From Achromobacter aloeverae (lineage in GTDB: Bacteria > Pseudomonadota > Gammaproteobacteria > Burkholderiales > Burkholderiaceae_B), in the NCBI RefSeq assembly GCF_004121055.1, contig NZ_PYAL01000008.1, positions 186,001 through 250,000 on the forward strand: a stretch of 64,000 nucleotides of DNA, given 5' to 3'. The notes under the pieces were generated by a model that did not search any database, was not told the DNA's origin, and was given only the letters and a program-made list of their open reading frames with translations. Of this stretch, positions 61,991 to 64,000 are shown piece by piece; the first letter of the stretch is position 1; every line of letters starts with the position of its first letter. Both the position numbers and the translations under genes were made by a program.

Positions 61991-62775
61991 GCGCGCACCT
62001 CCGCGGCTTGCTCGTCCTCTTCGTCATCGCGGCCCAGGTAGGCCTCGATGACCTGTTCGTTGTTGCGGATGGACTCCGGCTCGCCGCTGGCGATGATCTT
62101 GCCGAAGTTCAGCACCGCGATGGTCTCGCACAGCCCCATCACGAAGTGCATGTCGTGCTCGATCATCAGGATGGTGTAGCCGCGGCCCCGTATGGCCTCG
62201 ATTTCGCGCATCAGTTCGGCTCGCTCGCCGGTATTCATGCCGGCCACCGGCTCGTCCAGCAGCAACAGGCGCGGTTCGGTCGCCAGCGCGCGCGCCAGCT
62301 CCAGGCGGCGCTGCTCGCCATAGGACAGGTTGTCGGCCAGGTCGTTGGCCTTGTGGTCCAGCCGCATCCAGCTCAGCAGTTCCAGCGCGCGCTCGCGCGC
62401 CTGCGCCTCGTGCTTGCGGAAATTGGGCAGGCTGAACAACAGGCCGCCGACGCCGTAGTGCATGTGGCGGTAAGCGCCCACCACCACGTTTTCCAGCAGC
62501 GTCATCTCCTTGAACAGGCGGATGTTCTGGAAAGTGCGCGCCACGCCGGCGCGCGTGATGCGATGCGGCTTGACGCCGACCAGGCTCTTGCCGTCGAAGA
62601 CCACGTTGCCGCCGCTGGGCCGCAGCAGGCCGGTGATGATGTTGAACACCGTGGTCTTGCCGGCGCCGTTGGGGCCGATCAAGCCGAAAATGGCGCCCTG
62701 CGGCACCTTGAGATTGACGTCATGCAGCACATGCAGGCCGCCAAAACGCATGGAGATGTTCGAGAGCTCAAGCAT
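61987..62775 (-). CDS. livG: Branched-chain amino-acid ABC transporter ATP-binding protein, LivG type
   Basis: A 262-residue ATPase with Walker A IGPNGAGKTTVF, signature LSYGEQRRLE, Walker B LLLLDEPVAGM and the typical LivG stretch GVARTFQNIRLFKEMTLLENVVVGAY. The C-terminus has an acidic tail (DDEEDEQAAEVRA). Overlaps livM by 8 bp and livF by 4 bp, so all are coupled. Confidence 0.95.
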   Translation of the reverse strand: MLELSNISMRFGGLHVLHDVNLKVPQGAIFGLIGPNGAGKTTVFNIITGLLRPSGGNVVFDGKSLVGVKPHRITRAGVARTFQNIRLFKEMTLLENVVVGAYRHMHYGVGGLLFSLPNFRKHEAQARERALELLSWMRLDHKANDLADNLSYGEQRRLELARALATEPRLLLLDEPVAGMNTGERAELMREIEAIRGRGYTILMIEHDMHFVMGLCETIAVLNFGKIIASGEPESIRNNEQVIEAYLGRDDEEDEQAAEVRA

Positions 62776-63640
62776 GGCGCTTGCCTCCCTTGCGCGTCCA
62801 GCGCGCGAAACGCGCCGGATCCCAGATGCCTTGCGGCAGGAACAGAACGATAAGCACCAGGATGACCCCGTTGGCGACCAGGCGGAAGTCGCCCAGACCG
62901 CGCAGCGCTTCCGGCAGCACGGTAATGATGGCGCTGCCCAGCAGCGGTCCGATCAGGCTGTTGATACCCCCCAGGATGGTCATGGTCAGGATTTCCACGC
63001 CACGGTCGAAACCGAATTCCTGCGGGCCGATGAAAAACGTCAGGTGGGCATTGAGCGCGCCGGCCAGTCCCGCGACCGCCGCCCCGAGGATGAAAGCCAG
63101 CATTTTGTTGGCGCGCACGTCGATTCCCATCAGGCCGGCGGCGGTCTCGTCGCTGCGGATGGCGTCGAACGCCCGCCCGATCTTCGACGCGCGCACGCGC
63201 CACAGCACCAGCAGCACGATTACCACCGCGCCCGCCACATGCCACCACTGCGTCGATTGCGGAATGCCGTTCAGGCCCAGCGCGCCGCCGGTCAGCGATT
63301 CCGTGTTGAGGATGGCCACCCGCACCACTTCGCCGAACCCCAGCGTCGCCATGGCAAGGTAGACGCCGGACAGGCGTATGGTCGGCAGGCCGATCAGCGC
63401 CGCCACCACGGCCGGCGCCACCATGCCGCCGGCGAGCGCCACCGAAAAGGGCATGTCGTAATTCATCGTCAGCAGCGCCGCCGTATAGGCGCCGATGCCC
63501 ATGAAGGCCGCGTTTGCCATGGCCAGCATGCCGCAAGCCAGGGTCAGCCAGATGGACAACGCCAGCAGCGCGTTGGTGCCCAGCGACAGGACCAGGTTGC
63601 CGTAGATATCCCAGAAAGTTTGGAGTGCGCTCATACTCAA
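62768..63640 (-). CDS. livM: Branched-chain amino-acid ABC transporter permease, LivM type
   Basis: A 290-residue membrane protein with the LivM features: LALSIWLTLACGMLAMANAAFMGIGAYTAALL, LPTIRLSGVYLAMATLGFGEVVRVA, and the EAA-like segment AFDAIRSDETAAGLMGIDVRANKMLAFILGAAVAGLAGAL. About eight helices are expected. It overlaps the livH end by 4 bp. Confidence 0.94.
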   Translation of the reverse strand: MSMSALQTFWDIYGNLVLSLGTNALLALSIWLTLACGMLAMANAAFMGIGAYTAALLTMNYDMPFSVALAGGMVAPAVVAALIGLPTIRLSGVYLAMATLGFGEVVRVAILNTESLTGGALGLNGIPQSTQWWHVAGAVVIVLLVLWRVRASKIGRAFDAIRSDETAAGLMGIDVRANKMLAFILGAAVAGLAGALNAHLTFFIGPQEFGFDRGVEILTMTILGGINSLIGPLLGSAIITVLPEALRGLGDFRLVANGVILVLIVLFLPQGIWDPARFARWTRKGGKRHA

Positions 63641-64000
63641 GCCTTGCGTTGCACCACTTTGCCGAACAGGCCCTGGGGGCGCACCAGCAGGATCAGGAAG
63701 AGCAGGCCGAAAGCCACCGCGTCGCGCATCGTGGACCCGATGTACGCCACCGACAGCACTTCGGCGAAGCCCAGGAACAGGCCACCCAGCATGGCGCCGC
63801 GGATATCGCCCATGCCGCCCAGGATGATGACGGCGATGCCCTTGTGCAGCATGGGCTGGCCCATCAGGGGAAAGACGGCATTGGAGTACAGGCCGATCAG
63901 CAGGCCGGCCACACCCCCCAGCGCGCCCGCCATGAAGGAAGTCACCAGGAACAGCTGCTCGACGTTGATGCCCAGCAGCCAGGCCGCCTTGGGCGACTCG
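63637..64000 (-). CDS. livH: Branched-chain amino-acid ABC transporter permease, LivH type (5' part beyond the window)
   Basis: Only the C-terminal 120 or so residues are visible; the frame stays open to the window edge, reading SPKAAWLLGINVEQLFLVTSFMAGALGGVAG at the border, then IVILGGMGDIRGAMLGGLFLGFAEVLSVAY, the LivH/HisM-type ending. First visible gene of the liv operon; upstream genes, perhaps the binding protein, lie outside. Confidence 0.93.
   Translation of the reverse strand, partial: ESPKAAWLLGINVEQLFLVTSFMAGALGGVAGLLIGLYSNAVFPLMGQPMLHKGIAVIILGGMGDIRGAMLGGLFLGFAEVLSVAYIGSTMRDAVAFGLLFLILLVRPQGLFGKVVQRKA

Noticed and set aside
1-64000. CRISPR arrays, insertion sequences, prophage genes
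   Set aside because: No regularly spaced repeats, no transposase or integrase motifs, and no phage structural genes were seen on either strand.

Overview
The window is very GC-rich (clearly above 60% by eye), densely packed, and reads as chromosome of a beta-proteobacterium of the Alcaligenaceae (Bordetella/Achromobacter type). The grounds are the gene families (a Bug-type solute receptor, NodT-type efflux proteins), the rplM-rpsI...erpA and glyA-nrdR-ribD-ribE core clusters, and the protein sequences. The genus is an inference. I see no insertion sequence, prophage, integrase, CRISPR array or replication origin.

Layout. (1) 1-6.7 kb: a cut-off aldehyde dehydrogenase, PEP carboxylase, a GNAT acetyltransferase with a striking upstream palindrome, and a hipBA-type toxin-antitoxin pair with operator-like repeats. 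(2) 7.0-29.5 kb: a stress/envelope block. A soluble PAS histidine kinase, a FixJ-like regulator and a single-domain receiver come first. An eight-gene operon follows: receiver, pqiABC, NodT/HlyD/DUF2955 efflux, and a small membrane protein. A PLP decarboxylase with two AspT-type exchangers runs leftward. A YSC84 lipoprotein, PPK2, SulP, DUF3300 and DUF2950 genes run rightward. Two near-identical palindromes (8976-8993 and 23637-23662) sit at the heads of these operons, suggesting one regulon. (3) 29.6-31.8 kb: a tautomerase divergent from a LysR regulator, tRNA-Ser(GGA), and an AhpD/CMD-fold protein. (4) 31.9-42.7 kb: a LysR-controlled divergent catabolic unit. Its left arm has a fused double ATPase, a binding protein, two Dpp-like permeases and an M14 metallopeptidase; its right arm has an argininosuccinate-lyase-family enzyme and a Bug receptor. 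(5) 42.8-47.6 kb: the conserved prkA-yeaH-spoVR stress operon. (6) 47.9-64 kb: mostly housekeeping genes: ribE, ribD, an isochorismatase-type hydrolase, a GlxA-type regulator, nrdR, glyA, a YbhB-family protein, tyrS, an M23 endopeptidase, anmK, erpA, a DUF6776-like protein, rpsI, rplM, and a branched-chain amino-acid ABC cluster (livFGM and a cut-off livH).

The most interesting reading is that the orphan-looking kinase/regulator set at 7-9.5 kb may control all sixteen genes from 9.1 to 29.5 kb through the shared palindrome. That would couple envelope lipid transport, efflux, amino-acid decarboxylation/antiport and polyphosphate metabolism. This is inference from gene order and repeated sequence, not demonstrated.
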